Under the pieces are notes generated by a model, which saw nothing but the letters and a program-made list of their open reading frames with translations, was not told the DNA's origin and searched no databases. Positions 18,427-26,600 of a DNA stretch of 64,000 nt are shown piece after piece; within the stretch, counting starts at the first letter, position 1; each line of letters starts with the position of its first letter. The DNA lies in assembly GCA_902777325.1 (NCBI GenBank), contig CACYTH010000003.1:124001-188000 (forward strand), in the 5' to 3' direction. The translations under genes were made by a program, and so were the position numbers. This DNA is from an uncultured Coriobacteriaceae bacterium (GTDB lineage: Bacteria; Actinomycetota; Coriobacteriia; Coriobacteriales; Atopobiaceae).

Positions 18427-19289
18427 CCCTCGCGCAGTTTGCGGTAGTCGCGCGGCGTGATGTCGCACACGCGGGCGAAGCGGTACGAGAAGTTGCTCTC
18501 GTTGGCAAAGCCGACCTGCCTTGCGATGGTCCCAATGGATAGGTCGGTCTCCATCAGCAGCTGCTTGGCATGCGTGATGCGGTAGCGCAGGAGGTAGTCG
18601 TGCGGAGACGTCTCCATCTGCTGGCGAAAGAGCTTTGTGAGGTAGCTGGTGCTGACGGAGGCGGCGCGGGCGAGGTCGTCTACGGTGATGCGCTCGGCGT
18701 AGTGTTTGGCGACGTAGTTCTGCGCCAGGACGACGGGGCTGTCTGAGGGGATCTCGTCGCGCGACCGTGCGATGAGCATGCTGGAGAGCAGTCCGTGGGC
18801 TGCCATGCCCACCAGCTCGCCGTCCATGATGCTGTCCTTCTCGATCCTCTCGAGGATGGTGTCAAAGAAGGGCTGCACGCGCGAGTTTGGCACGGAGATG
18901 GCGGTGAGCGCCGGTAGCCCAAGGCGGCGTGCGGTTGCATCCACGCCGCTGCCCTGCACGTGTACCCACAGGTGATACCAGTGGTCGCTGTTTGGCTCGG
19001 TTCCGTAGGCTTGTGGTTTGCGGCAGTCAAGGAGCAGCATTTGTCCCTGGCGTACGACCGCGCTTCGCCTGCCCTGTCGTACGAGGCCTGCGCCGTCGAA
19101 GGTGTAGAAGAGGAGGTAGCTGTCCTTGCTGTCGCGCTCGGTCACAAAGCCGCGCTCGCCGTAGAGGGCTCCTGCCTCGGTGCACACGTAGGGCATGTCG
19201 AGCTGAGCGGCGCTGGGGGTATTTGCCAGCCAGAAGCTGCGCCGGTCAAAGTATCCTCCTATTTTGTAATGCTCGACTGCCGTACCCAT
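18423..19289 (-). CDS. AraC family transcriptional regulator
   Basis: A 288-residue regulator. Residues about 20-170 form an AraC-type cupin ligand-binding domain; residues about 185-285 contain two helix-turn-helix motifs, ITVDDLARAASVSTSYLTKL and a second ending IARQVGFANESNFSYRF, followed by TPRDYRKLR. The start at 19289 is the first ATG after weak AGGCAG; an upstream in-frame GTG is possible. It overlaps the ROK kinase stop by four bases tail to tail and is divergent from the esterase gene, so the rhamnosidase operon and the esterase are natural targets. The effector is probably a sugar or glycoside. Confidence 0.88.
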   Translation of the reverse strand: MGTAVEHYKIGGYFDRRSFWLANTPSAAQLDMPYVCTEAGALYGERGFVTERDSKDSYLLFYTFDGAGLVRQGRRSAVVRQGQMLLLDCRKPQAYGTEPNSDHWYHLWVHVQGSGVDATARRLGLPALTAISVPNSRVQPFFDTILERIEKDSIMDGELVGMAAHGLLSSMLIARSRDEIPSDSPVVLAQNYVAKHYAERITVDDLARAASVSTSYLTKLFRQQMETSPHDYLLRYRITHAKQLLMETDLSIGTIARQVGFANESNFSYRFARVCDITPRDYRKLREG

Positions 19290-19358
19290 GACATAGCCAA
19301 TCTGCCTGCGGGTGGTTTTGCTCACGTACGTTGTATCACGAACGAAAGGATAAACGAC

Positions 19359-20177
19359 ATGGCCCTCATCCAGGTCAACTACCTCTCCAATGCGCTTGCC
19401 CGCACGGTGCCCGTCAACGTGATCTTGCCTGCCGACAAGGTCGACTCCAAGACGCATCGCTATGCAAGGCGTGAGAAGCCCTTCAAGACCCTCTACCTGC
19501 TGCATGGCATGTTTGGCAACTACACCGACTGGTGCGCCAACACGCGCGTGCAGCGTTGGGCGGAGGAGCGCAATCTGGCTGTGGTCATGCCCTCGGGCGA
19601 TAACATGTACTACGTCAACAGCCTGCTGCCGTTTAACGACTACGGTGCGTTTGTGGGCGAGGAGCTGCCTCAGGTCATGCGCGCGATGTTCCCGCTGTCC
19701 GGCGCGCGAGAGGACACCTTTATCGCCGGTCTCTCCATGGGTGGCTTCGGTGCGCTGCGCAACGGCTTCAAGTATGCGGACACCTTCAGTCGTATCGGTG
19801 CGCTGTCGAGTGCCATCACGGTGCTCGACCCAACCTTCCATCCCATCGCAGGTGACAAGGCGGTCTTCGGCGATCTTGCCGAGGCGGCCAAGACTGACAA
19901 GAATCACCAAGTGGCCTACGCCCAGCTACGTGAGCGCGTGGCGGCGGGGGAGGCCACGATGCCCGAGGTCTACCTGGCCTGCGGCACCGAGGACGAGTTC
20001 ATCACCAGCACGCGGGCGCTGCGCGACCAGCTGGTGGGCGATGGCGTGAGCGTGACCTACGACGAGCAGCCTGGTGGCCACGAGTGGGACTTCTGGGATG
20101 CGCAGATCAAGAAGATCATCGACTGGCTGCCGCTCGACGAGGCCGACCAGGGCTTTGGCAGCGGAGCCATCGATTAG
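19359..20177 (+). CDS. Esterase family alpha/beta hydrolase
   Basis: A 272-residue esterase D/feruloyl esterase-like hydrolase. LYLLHGMFGNYTDW forms the oxyanion region, GLSMGGFGAL holds the nucleophile Ser, and GTEDEF with GGHEWDFW carry the catalytic Asp and His. Relatives include acetyl esterases and tributyrin esterases of lactic acid bacteria and feruloyl esterases that release plant phenolic acids. GAAAGGAT precedes the ATG at 19359; the longer open frame crosses the AraC gene and is not used. Divergent from AraC with about 70 bases between starts, it probably belongs to the same glycoside regulon. No signal peptide. Confidence 0.85.
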   Translation: MALIQVNYLSNALARTVPVNVILPADKVDSKTHRYARREKPFKTLYLLHGMFGNYTDWCANTRVQRWAEERNLAVVMPSGDNMYYVNSLLPFNDYGAFVGEELPQVMRAMFPLSGAREDTFIAGLSMGGFGALRNGFKYADTFSRIGALSSAITVLDPTFHPIAGDKAVFGDLAEAAKTDKNHQVAYAQLRERVAAGEATMPEVYLACGTEDEFITSTRALRDQLVGDGVSVTYDEQPGGHEWDFWDAQIKKIIDWLPLDEADQGFGSGAID

Positions 20178-20532
20178 GGTGCGGACATAAGCTGAGTGAG
20201 GTGGCGGGGTGGATGCAAAGGATGGCACCATCCCGCCGATTCTATTGCCTTGCGAGAAAAGCTCCCTTGGAGGCGTGCGTGAGGCGTGCTCTGCCTGTTG
20301 CCGACAGGGGCTTTGAGAGGTCAACGGAAGATTCGATATCAGTGAGATAAGGCGGCTGCAACCTCCACCAATGAGGATAAGCGGATGCTTGTCGAGTAGC
20401 GTATCTAGCGCCTCTGCAGTCGCTTGTGACGTATGCTGGCGCACGACACCCTGGCTCACCTGCTTGCCCGGTGCCCATATCGCAGGGGTCGCATCGGCAT
20501 ATCCCGAGCGAGGGTCCTAGCTGCCGGCACCG
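20178..20532. other. Gene-free stretch of about 355 bases
   Basis: Between the esterase and Fe-alcohol dehydrogenase genes I see no recognisable gene, RNA or strong hairpin. A minus-strand frame reads QATAEALDTLLDKHPLILIGG, which hints at a protein fold but continues into low-complexity text and has no start signal. It may be a worn-down remnant. Confidence 0.4.
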
Positions 20533-21768
20533 CTATCGTTCTGTGGTGACCTTGAGCTTACCGATGAGACGCTCAAAGTCGCCGCGGCACCATACCACGG
20601 GCACCGGATAGAGCGGGTTGGCCTCGGCATCTGCCCAGGCGATTATCTGGGGAATGTCCTCGTCGCGGATGCAGTCGAAACCCGCGGGAATGCCCAGCTG
20701 CTCGTTCAGCTGCTCGATGCGGGCGATGAGGGTGAGCGCGCGCTCGGCGGTCGTGTTGGCCTTGATGCCGCAGGCGTCGGCGAGCTCTGCAAGCCTGGGG
20801 TAGACCGCGGGGCCATACTGGCGCAGCACCTTGGGCAGGATCACGGCCATGGCAAGCCCATGCGATACACCATAGAGGCCTCCCAGTGTGTGGCCAACCG
20901 CATGTACGTAACCCACGCAGCCACGGGTGAAGGCGCGTCCCGCATAGAAGGCGGCCCTCTGCAGATTCTGGCGGGCCGTGAGGTCGTCGCCCTGCTCATA
21001 GGCGCGCGGCAGGTTCTCGAAGATGAGCCGCACGGCACGGCGGGCGTAGTCGTTCTCCAGCTTGGTGCAGTAGGTCGCGTTGGTGTAGCTCTCCACTGCG
21101 TGACAGAGGGCATCCATGCCCGTCGTTGCCGTGACGTGCGGAGGCAGGCTCACGGTCAGCTCGGGATCAAGCACCGCTAGTGTGGGCATGAGGGCCGGGT
21201 CGTTGATCGAGGCCTTGTGGTGCGTGGCGGCATCGGTGATGACGGAGGCGATGGTGGTCTCCGAGCCCGTGCCTGCCGTGGTGGGGACGGCAAAGAGAGG
21301 GACGAGCTTGGTGCGAACCTTGAGGACTCCCTGGTAGGCGGTGACCGGCTTTGTGGGATGAGCTGCCTTGACGGCTATGGCCTTGGCGCAGTCGAGGGGA
21401 GAGCCGCCGCCAAAGGCGATGATGGCCTCGCAGGCATTTTCGACAAACGACGCATAGCCCGCCTCCACGTCCCGGTCGGTGGGATTGGCCTGCAGGTCGC
21501 AAAAGACATGGGCCTCGATCTCCTGAGCCGCAAGGGCTTCCATGAGGCTGTCGGCAGCGCCGCGCGCATACAGGTGGGGGCCACATACCAAAAGCACGCG
21601 GCCGATTCCGTGCGCGGCGATGGCGCGGGGCAGCTGTCGCACGCAGCCTGGCCCCTCCAGCACCTCGGGTGTCTGGTAGCCCAACAGGTAGTTGGCCACC
21701 TTGAGGGCAGCCTGATAGCTGCGGCACCATGCGGTCTTGGCAATGCGGTTCTCCATCGTGCTCATCAT
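20533..21768 (-). CDS. Iron-containing alcohol dehydrogenase
   Basis: A 411-residue group III alcohol dehydrogenase. AFGGGSPLDCAKAIAV near residue 110 is the NAD-binding GGGSxxD motif, PTTAGTGSE the second, and GMDALCHAVESY with HAVGHTLGGLYGVSHGLAMA give the metal-binding His residues. Such enzymes reduce aldehydes such as lactaldehyde, butanal or glycolaldehyde; lactaldehyde would fit rhamnose breakdown, but this is only an idea. The start at 21768 has AAGGA seven bases upstream. A 426-base in-frame extension upstream is rejected because it lacks homology and overlaps the ferredoxin gene. Confidence 0.9.
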   Translation of the reverse strand: MMSTMENRIAKTAWCRSYQAALKVANYLLGYQTPEVLEGPGCVRQLPRAIAAHGIGRVLLVCGPHLYARGAADSLMEALAAQEIEAHVFCDLQANPTDRDVEAGYASFVENACEAIIAFGGGSPLDCAKAIAVKAAHPTKPVTAYQGVLKVRTKLVPLFAVPTTAGTGSETTIASVITDAATHHKASINDPALMPTLAVLDPELTVSLPPHVTATTGMDALCHAVESYTNATYCTKLENDYARRAVRLIFENLPRAYEQGDDLTARQNLQRAAFYAGRAFTRGCVGYVHAVGHTLGGLYGVSHGLAMAVILPKVLRQYGPAVYPRLAELADACGIKANTTAERALTLIARIEQLNEQLGIPAGFDCIRDEDIPQIIAWADAEANPLYPVPVVWCRGDFERLIGKLKVTTER

Positions 21769-21988
21769 TCCAATCCTTGGGAGGGTGCGCATTGTCCCTC
21801 CTCCTCCACCTGCTGTCAAAGGCAATTCGTGCGTCGCCGCTGTGCCCACACGCTGAGTATTACGCACTTCTACCTGCGCAATTGACTTGTAGTCGGGCAG
21901 GGGAGCGTGTGGTAGCGCCAGCGCCCCGCGCGGAAGGGGCCGCGCGGGGCGCTGGGAGAGGTGCCTATGGGAGAGGTGACGGCGTTGG

Positions 21989-22783
21989 TTACCTCTGGCT
22001 GTTTGCCTGCACGATGTCGGCAAGCGTGACATGCGGGTTGCGGTAGCGCGCGTTGGGATTGGGCTCGTCGAAGGTGGCGTACTGAATTGCCTTCTTGGGA
22101 CAGGCATGGAGGCATCCGAAGCAACCTGCGCAGTTGGTGTAGTCGTAGATGGGACGCGTGTCCACGATGCGGATGCATCCTCCGGGGCATACACGTGAGC
22201 AGGTGCCGCAGCCGATGCACTCGTCGGTCACCCGGTAGAAGGGCTCGTCGTTCGTGGGTTGCAGATTGAAGGGGTGCTTCATGTAGCCCTCGTAGAAGTC
22301 GATCTCCTCCTGCAGGGCTGGCTGAATGTAATGCTTGCGTGCCTCGATGTCCGCACGTACCGCTGCCAGCTGCTCGTCCACGTGCTTCTCGGGGTCGATG
22401 CGGATCTGCTCGGCCATGTCAAAGACCTGCGCTGCGTTGTCCGCTATGATTACAGTGTTGTAGTAGTCAACGTGGCGGCCGGTTGCCTCAAGGCGGGCGC
22501 TCACGCGCTGGGCGATGCCGCCGTTGTGCATGCCGTAGGTGCTGACGATGTAGAAGTAGCTGGTGTCGAACGTGGAGCCCTCTATGAACTCCCTCACCAC
22601 GCGCGGCAGGTCGAACTCGTAAAGCGGGACCACGATGCCGATGGCCTCTGCCATGTAATAGCGGTCCGTCTTGCGCAGCTCCTGGGCAATGCTAACGAGT
22701 TCCTCTCCCTCGCCCCCGATCTGTCGAGCCGCATAAAGGCTGTTGCCGGTCGCCGTGAAGTAGAAGATTCTGGAATGCCCCAA
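21989..22783 (-). CDS. EFR1 family ferrodoxin (flavodoxin plus 2x[4Fe-4S])
   Basis: A 264-residue electron carrier. IFYFTATGNSLYAA is a flavodoxin phosphate loop, and residues about 175-250 hold two [4Fe-4S] motifs, CIGCGTCSRVCP and CAGCFGCLHACP. This architecture defines EFR1-family proteins of anaerobes, thought to pass electrons between flavin and iron-sulfur partners. The start is TTG at 22783, directly after an in-frame TGA, with no ATG near; translation may be weak. It sits 220 bases upstream of the Fe-alcohol dehydrogenase on the same strand, so a redox pairing is possible. Confidence 0.88.
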   Translation of the reverse strand: MGHSRIFYFTATGNSLYAARQIGGEGEELVSIAQELRKTDRYYMAEAIGIVVPLYEFDLPRVVREFIEGSTFDTSYFYIVSTYGMHNGGIAQRVSARLEATGRHVDYYNTVIIADNAAQVFDMAEQIRIDPEKHVDEQLAAVRADIEARKHYIQPALQEEIDFYEGYMKHPFNLQPTNDEPFYRVTDECIGCGTCSRVCPGGCIRIVDTRPIYDYTNCAGCFGCLHACPKKAIQYATFDEPNPNARYRNPHVTLADIVQANSQR

Positions 22784-22854
22784 TCATCCGATAGCGACGC
22801 GTCCCCTGTGCGTCCGCCTGGTTCCATTATCCGAATGGGGCGAAAACGATGCCA

Positions 22855-22886
22855 ATGCCTTACGGCAATGCTTTGTTATAAGGCAT
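22855..22886. promoter_or_regulatory. ATGCCTTA...TAAGGCAT inverted repeat, operator-like
   Basis: An 8-bp inverted repeat with a 16-base spacer lies between the divergent EFR1 and RES genes, within the likely promoter region. It could bind a dimeric regulator or form a small hairpin. Confidence 0.35.
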
Positions 22887-22989
22887 CCGTATGAGTAGAG
22901 CGCCCTGCCGCGAGCGGCCTGGACACGCGATGCGCTTGTCTGGGCACCTATAATGGGCTTAACCGCCACCTCAGGCTACGGGGGACATC

Positions 22990-23985
22990 ATGGATGCAAG
23001 CGAGCATGCGACCTTAGCCCATCTGCTGCAGATGCGCGAGCAGCTCTCCCTCAGGCATGCCATCCAAAGGCAGCTCATGGCGTTCGAGCGCGAGCTGTGC
23101 AACAGCAACAGGTTCTTTCCTCGCACGGACATCCTGAACTGGGTCGATGCGATCGCCCCCATGGTGCTTAGGACCCTTGAGCCTGGCTCGATGCTCTTTC
23201 GTGGCCGGATCATCACCAAGGCGGACGAGGACAAGTTCCTGGCACCCGTCTACCATGCGCTTGGCGTCTATATCGAGGACGACGAGGGCGACCTCGGTCA
23301 CACGCGGTTTGCCGAGGCGTACGTCCAACAGGAGATCGAGCGCCTGAAGGCGGGGGAGGCTGCTCTGGACCACGCCTCCTTCGAGGACAGGATCAAGGCC
23401 TTCAGGGCCAAGGGGTGGTGGGGCTACGGCAAGCGGGAGTCCGATGCCGCTCCCTCGGATGCCACGGGAAACGGCCGCATCAACCCGGCGGGCATCAGCT
23501 ATCTCTACGCCTCCAACCGGCGGGAGACGGCCGCCCTCGAGGCGCGTCCTCACATCTCGCAGATGGTGAGCATCGCCGAGGTGATGACCACCGACAAGAT
23601 CGTGCTCTTTGACCTCACGCGCGACGTCTTTGCGGACGACGAGTCTCCCGACGACCAGACCAAGATGTTCCGCAAGCTCCTCGCGCACTACTTCTCCCGG
23701 CCCAACTACTCGGGCGACCAAGCGTACCTGGTGACGCAGTACATCAGCGAGTACGTGAAGGGACGCATTGCGCAGACGACAGGCTTGCACTTCGATGGCA
23801 TCTGCTTCAGCAGCTCGCTCGACCGCCAGGGCACCAACTACGTGATCTTTGACACGAAGGAGAGCCCCAAGTACGAGATCGTCTCGTCCTCCCTCGAGAA
23901 GGTGATGGACATGCAGGGCACGCTCGAGACCTATCTGCCCATGAGCGACGCCACGGTCCGCGGGCTGATGGACGCGACGTTCTGA
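22990..23985 (+). CDS. RES-domain protein
   Basis: A 331-residue protein with an RES domain spread over residues about 65-300: SMLFRGR early, GRINPAGISYLYASN with ETAALEARPH in the middle, and FDGICFSSSLDRQGTNYVIF late. RES proteins are NAD+-degrading enzymes, best known as toxins paired with Xre antitoxins. The conserved Arg, Tyr, Glu and Ser positions all appear present. It is longer than classical RES toxins (150-200 residues), with an N-terminal helical extension, and no Xre antitoxin gene adjoins it. The longer form is known in other bacteria, often alone. GGGGAC precedes the ATG. Confidence 0.8.
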   Translation: MDASEHATLAHLLQMREQLSLRHAIQRQLMAFERELCNSNRFFPRTDILNWVDAIAPMVLRTLEPGSMLFRGRIITKADEDKFLAPVYHALGVYIEDDEGDLGHTRFAEAYVQQEIERLKAGEAALDHASFEDRIKAFRAKGWWGYGKRESDAAPSDATGNGRINPAGISYLYASNRRETAALEARPHISQMVSIAEVMTTDKIVLFDLTRDVFADDESPDDQTKMFRKLLAHYFSRPNYSGDQAYLVTQYISEYVKGRIAQTTGLHFDGICFSSSLDRQGTNYVIFDTKESPKYEIVSSSLEKVMDMQGTLETYLPMSDATVRGLMDATF

Positions 23986-24244
23986 TACGCCAGTATTTCC
24001 TACCTGAAATAAATGGTGCTCGCGGTTATGCCGATGCTGCCAAAGCCAGCAAAGGCCACCTTTTATGCGAGCACCTTCCAGTATCCGCCGCGTGGGGGTC
24101 CGATTCGCTCGATGGCGCCATTTGCCTTCAACGACGCCAAGAGGCGTTCAACGTGACGTTTGCTTACCCCGAGTTGCAAAGCAGCCTGAGAGGCAGAAAG
24201 GGACGGATCTCTTTTCAACAATTCAAGCAGGGCACTCGTTGTGG

Positions 24245-24280
24245 TATCACCGACATTATCACCGACATTATCACCGACAT
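24245..24280. repeat. Three perfect 12-bp tandem repeats in the Fic linker
   Basis: The unit TATCACCGACAT repeats three times. It encodes VGDN repeats on the minus strand. Copy-number change would alter linker length without shifting frame. Confidence 0.9.
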
Positions 24281-24810
24281 GGAGAAGGCTCGTTTGCTTG
24301 AGTTGGTGTAAGTTGTTTTGCGCCTCAACCAAAGCATCTCGGGTCGCCTCGAGCATGTACTCAATAAACAATGTGGCGTCACCAGTGTTGGAGAAGCCGA
24401 GTACCTGATAGTAGTCTTGTCTTCGGTTGTCCACCATGGTCTCCACGGGGAGCCATGCGAGTATTGGCTTCCATGTATAGGTGATAAGGGTGTGCCAGAG
24501 TCTTCCGGTGCGTCCGTTGCCATCGGAAAACGGGTGGATGCATTCGAATGCGCAATGGAAGAAACACGCCTTGATCAGAGGATGGTCATGCGATGTGGCA
24601 AGCCACGTAAAGAGCTCGTCCATGGCAGCTGGCACCTCGTCTGGCTCTGTACCAGCATGAATGAGAAATGGTCCAGTGTACACGCAAACTCTCATCTTGC
24701 GGCAGCCACCCGCATCAGACGTGATGCCCCCCATCATGATTCCATGGGCAGCGAGTAGGTCATGCTGAGCCAAGGGATTGAGGTGCTCAATGAGACAAGG
24801 TTTCCTCCCG

Positions 24811-24882
24811 TTTGATAGGCGAAATGTCTTGGCTATCCCATGGTCTTTTGATAGGCGAAATGTCTTGGCTATCCCATGGTCT
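24811..24882. repeat. 36-bp direct tandem duplication
   Basis: Two perfect head-to-tail copies (24811-24846 and 24847-24882) of a 36-base unit containing GCGAAATGTCTTGGC. They lie just upstream of the point where Fic homology begins, marking a recent duplication. Confidence 0.92.
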
Positions 24883-24961
24883 TGGCTTCTAGTAACTAAG
24901 CATACCGCTTGCCCAAGACATAAACGTTGGCTCTCCCAGGTAGCAAGACGGACGCATGGCA

Positions 24962-24989
24962 AAGCCCCGCACGGGTTCGTGCGGGGCTT
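24962..24989 (-). terminator. Hairpin terminator below the EIIC fragment
   Basis: AAGCCCCGCAC (24962-24972) pairs with GTGCGGGGCTT (24979-24989). On the minus strand it lies 40 bases after the EIIC stop and runs into TTTGCC, so it is probably the original terminator of the broken gene. Confidence 0.75.
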
Positions 24990-25028
24990 AGGAAGGAAGG
25001 TCTTTCAGGGAGTGTCTTTGCGGAGTGC

Positions 25029-25397
25029 CTAGGCGGCGTTGGCCTCGTTCTCGGCCTCCTTCTCGAGGCACTTCTTCTCGTAGGCCCTCCAGAAGGGCAG
25101 GTAGATGACCAGGCCGATGACGAAGGCGAGCACGGGGAGCAGCGCCGTCTTGATGTCGCCGGTGCCGAGGGGTCCCAGCAGGAAGGGAGGAGTGGCCCAG
25201 GGGAGTGCGGCGAAGAAGCGGCCGAAGAAGCCCACCATGGTCAGGCCGTAGCCCACTGCCATGCTGATGGAGGCGGAGAGGATGAACGGGATCATGAGGT
25301 AGGGGTTGAGGGCCAGGGGCAGACCGAAGACGACCGGCTCGACGACGGTGAAGATCGCAGGGGGCAGGCAGGCGATGCCAAGGGTCTTGTGGTACAT
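25029..25397 (-). pseudogene. C-terminal fragment of CelB-type PTS EIIC
   Basis: About 122 residues match the C-terminal third of lactose/cellobiose-family EIIC permeases: EPVVFGLPLALNPYLMIPF is the conserved sugar-binding segment and two or three helices follow. Some 300 N-terminal residues are absent and the upstream sequence does not continue the homology. The ATG used by the frame falls inside a conserved region and has no clear ribosome site. The fragment keeps its terminator. This is a deletion remnant of a cellobiose or chitobiose permease. Confidence 0.8.
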
Positions 25398-25551
25398 CGG
25401 TTACGTTTTCGTTGACCTCGCTATACGATGCGCTTAGATATAGAGCCAATACCTATGAAGTACGTCATGATATAGTTTTGAAGCATGGATATGACGTGGC
25501 TGCGCAGGTGCGGTGTCCACGGCTGTGCGCGATGCGCGAGGGGAGACGGAT

Positions 25552-26571
25552 ATGTCGGATGACGTGCGCAAAGACAAGTGCCAGGGATGCCTTGTGGGTG
25601 GAGCCGTGGGCGACGCGCTGGGCTATCCCGTGGAGTTCATGAGCTACGAGTGCATCTGCCGGCAGTTTGGGTCCTCTGGCATCCGCTCGTATTGGCTGGA
25701 GGAGACGGGCGGTGTCGCGCTCTTCTCGGACGATACGCAGATGACGCTCTTTACGGCGGCGGCGCTTCTTGCTGCTGGGCACGAGGCGGGCCGCAAGAAG
25801 GTTCGCTCGAACGTGCACCGCTCGTATGTCGACTGGCTGCACACGCAAGATCGCAGCGTAGAGCCCTACGGTGTCTCGGAGCTGCTGGACGAGAGGCAGC
25901 TCTACTCCCGTCGCGCGCCAGGCAACACCTGCCTTTCCGCCTTGCGCAGCGGCCGGAAGGGCACACCAAGCCAGCCCATCAACGGCAGCAAGGGCTGTGG
26001 CGGCGTGATGCGCGTGGCGCCGCTGGGGCTCTGGGAGGCTGATCCAGAGCGTGCGGCCCTGCTCGCCGCCGACGCAGCGGCAATCACGCACGGGCATCCC
26101 ATGGGGTGGATCCCTGCGGGCGCCCTTGCATGGATCGTCAACCGCTGCCTCTACGCGGAGGTCGAGAGTCTTGCGGGCGTCATTGCGGAGTGTGCCGACA
26201 ATCTGCCCCTGTTGTTCCACTCGCAGGCGGACGCCGCTGCAGACATGGCAGGGCAGCTCAGGCGTGCCGCGGAGCTGGCTGACAACGAGGACGCCGACAG
26301 CGTGAATATCCCCTTGCTGGGTGAGGGTTGGGTGGGCGACGAGGCGCTTGCCATATCGGCGTACGCCTGCCTGCGCCACCCTGACGACTTCTCGGAGGCG
26401 GTCATTGCCGCCGTAAATCACGGAGGAGACGCCGACTCGACGGGAGCAATCGCCGGCAACATCATGGGCGCGTGGCTTGGGCTTGGCGCCATTGATGCGC
26501 GCTGGACCGACGACCTCGAGCTTCGTGAGCTTCTGCTTCAGATCGGATCCGCGCTGGCCGAGTGCCGCTAG
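25552..26571 (+). CDS. ADP-ribosylglycohydrolase family protein
   Basis: A 339-residue DraG/ARH-family hydrolase that removes ADP-ribose from proteins or cleaves related glycosides. GCLVGGAVGDALGYPVEF at the N-terminus, SDDTQMTLF near residue 65 and NHGGDADSTGAIAGN near residue 290 are the metal-binding motifs for the two Mg2+ ions, all complete. The ATG at 25552 has GGGGAGA upstream, shortening the open frame by 13 codons. It neighbours Fic and RES genes, two other families that use or attack nucleotide cofactors, and may counter ADP-ribosylation in the cell. The partner modifier is not in view. Confidence 0.9.
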   Translation: MSDDVRKDKCQGCLVGGAVGDALGYPVEFMSYECICRQFGSSGIRSYWLEETGGVALFSDDTQMTLFTAAALLAAGHEAGRKKVRSNVHRSYVDWLHTQDRSVEPYGVSELLDERQLYSRRAPGNTCLSALRSGRKGTPSQPINGSKGCGGVMRVAPLGLWEADPERAALLAADAAAITHGHPMGWIPAGALAWIVNRCLYAEVESLAGVIAECADNLPLLFHSQADAAADMAGQLRRAAELADNEDADSVNIPLLGEGWVGDEALAISAYACLRHPDDFSEAVIAAVNHGGDADSTGAIAGNIMGAWLGLGAIDARWTDDLELRELLLQIGSALAECR

Positions 26572-26600
26572 ATACGCGCCTTATCAAGAGGGGATAACCG

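Larger units (their letters stand above)
24063..24962 (-). pseudogene. 5'-truncated Fic family gene
   Basis: Residues about 65-300 match Fic-fold adenylyltransferases: DLLAAHGIMMGG, the catalytic HPFSDGNGRTGR, PILAWLPVETMV, and a C-terminal winged helix. The N-terminal 90 or so residues expected in this subgroup are missing; in their place is unrelated text with a 12-codon tandem duplication (DHGIAKTFRLS twice). No good ribosome site supports any start, so the gene is probably a fragment. The active motif is intact, so a short product could still act. A 12-bp in-frame repeat (VGDN units) sits in the linker before the winged helix. Confidence 0.7.

Noticed and set aside
20178-20532. Remnant of a regulator gene
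   Set aside because: A short readable stretch on the minus strand is suggestive but the flanking text has no homology, no start signal and no consistent frame.
24063-24962. Full-length intact Fic protein
   Set aside because: The frame is open, but the first 60 residues have no Fic homology, contain a tandem duplication and lack a ribosome site.
22990-26571. A complete phage-defence island
   Set aside because: RES, Fic and ADP-ribosylglycohydrolase are not arranged as any known defence operon, Fic is truncated, and no nuclease, helicase or integrase is nearby. Reported only as a loose neighbourhood.
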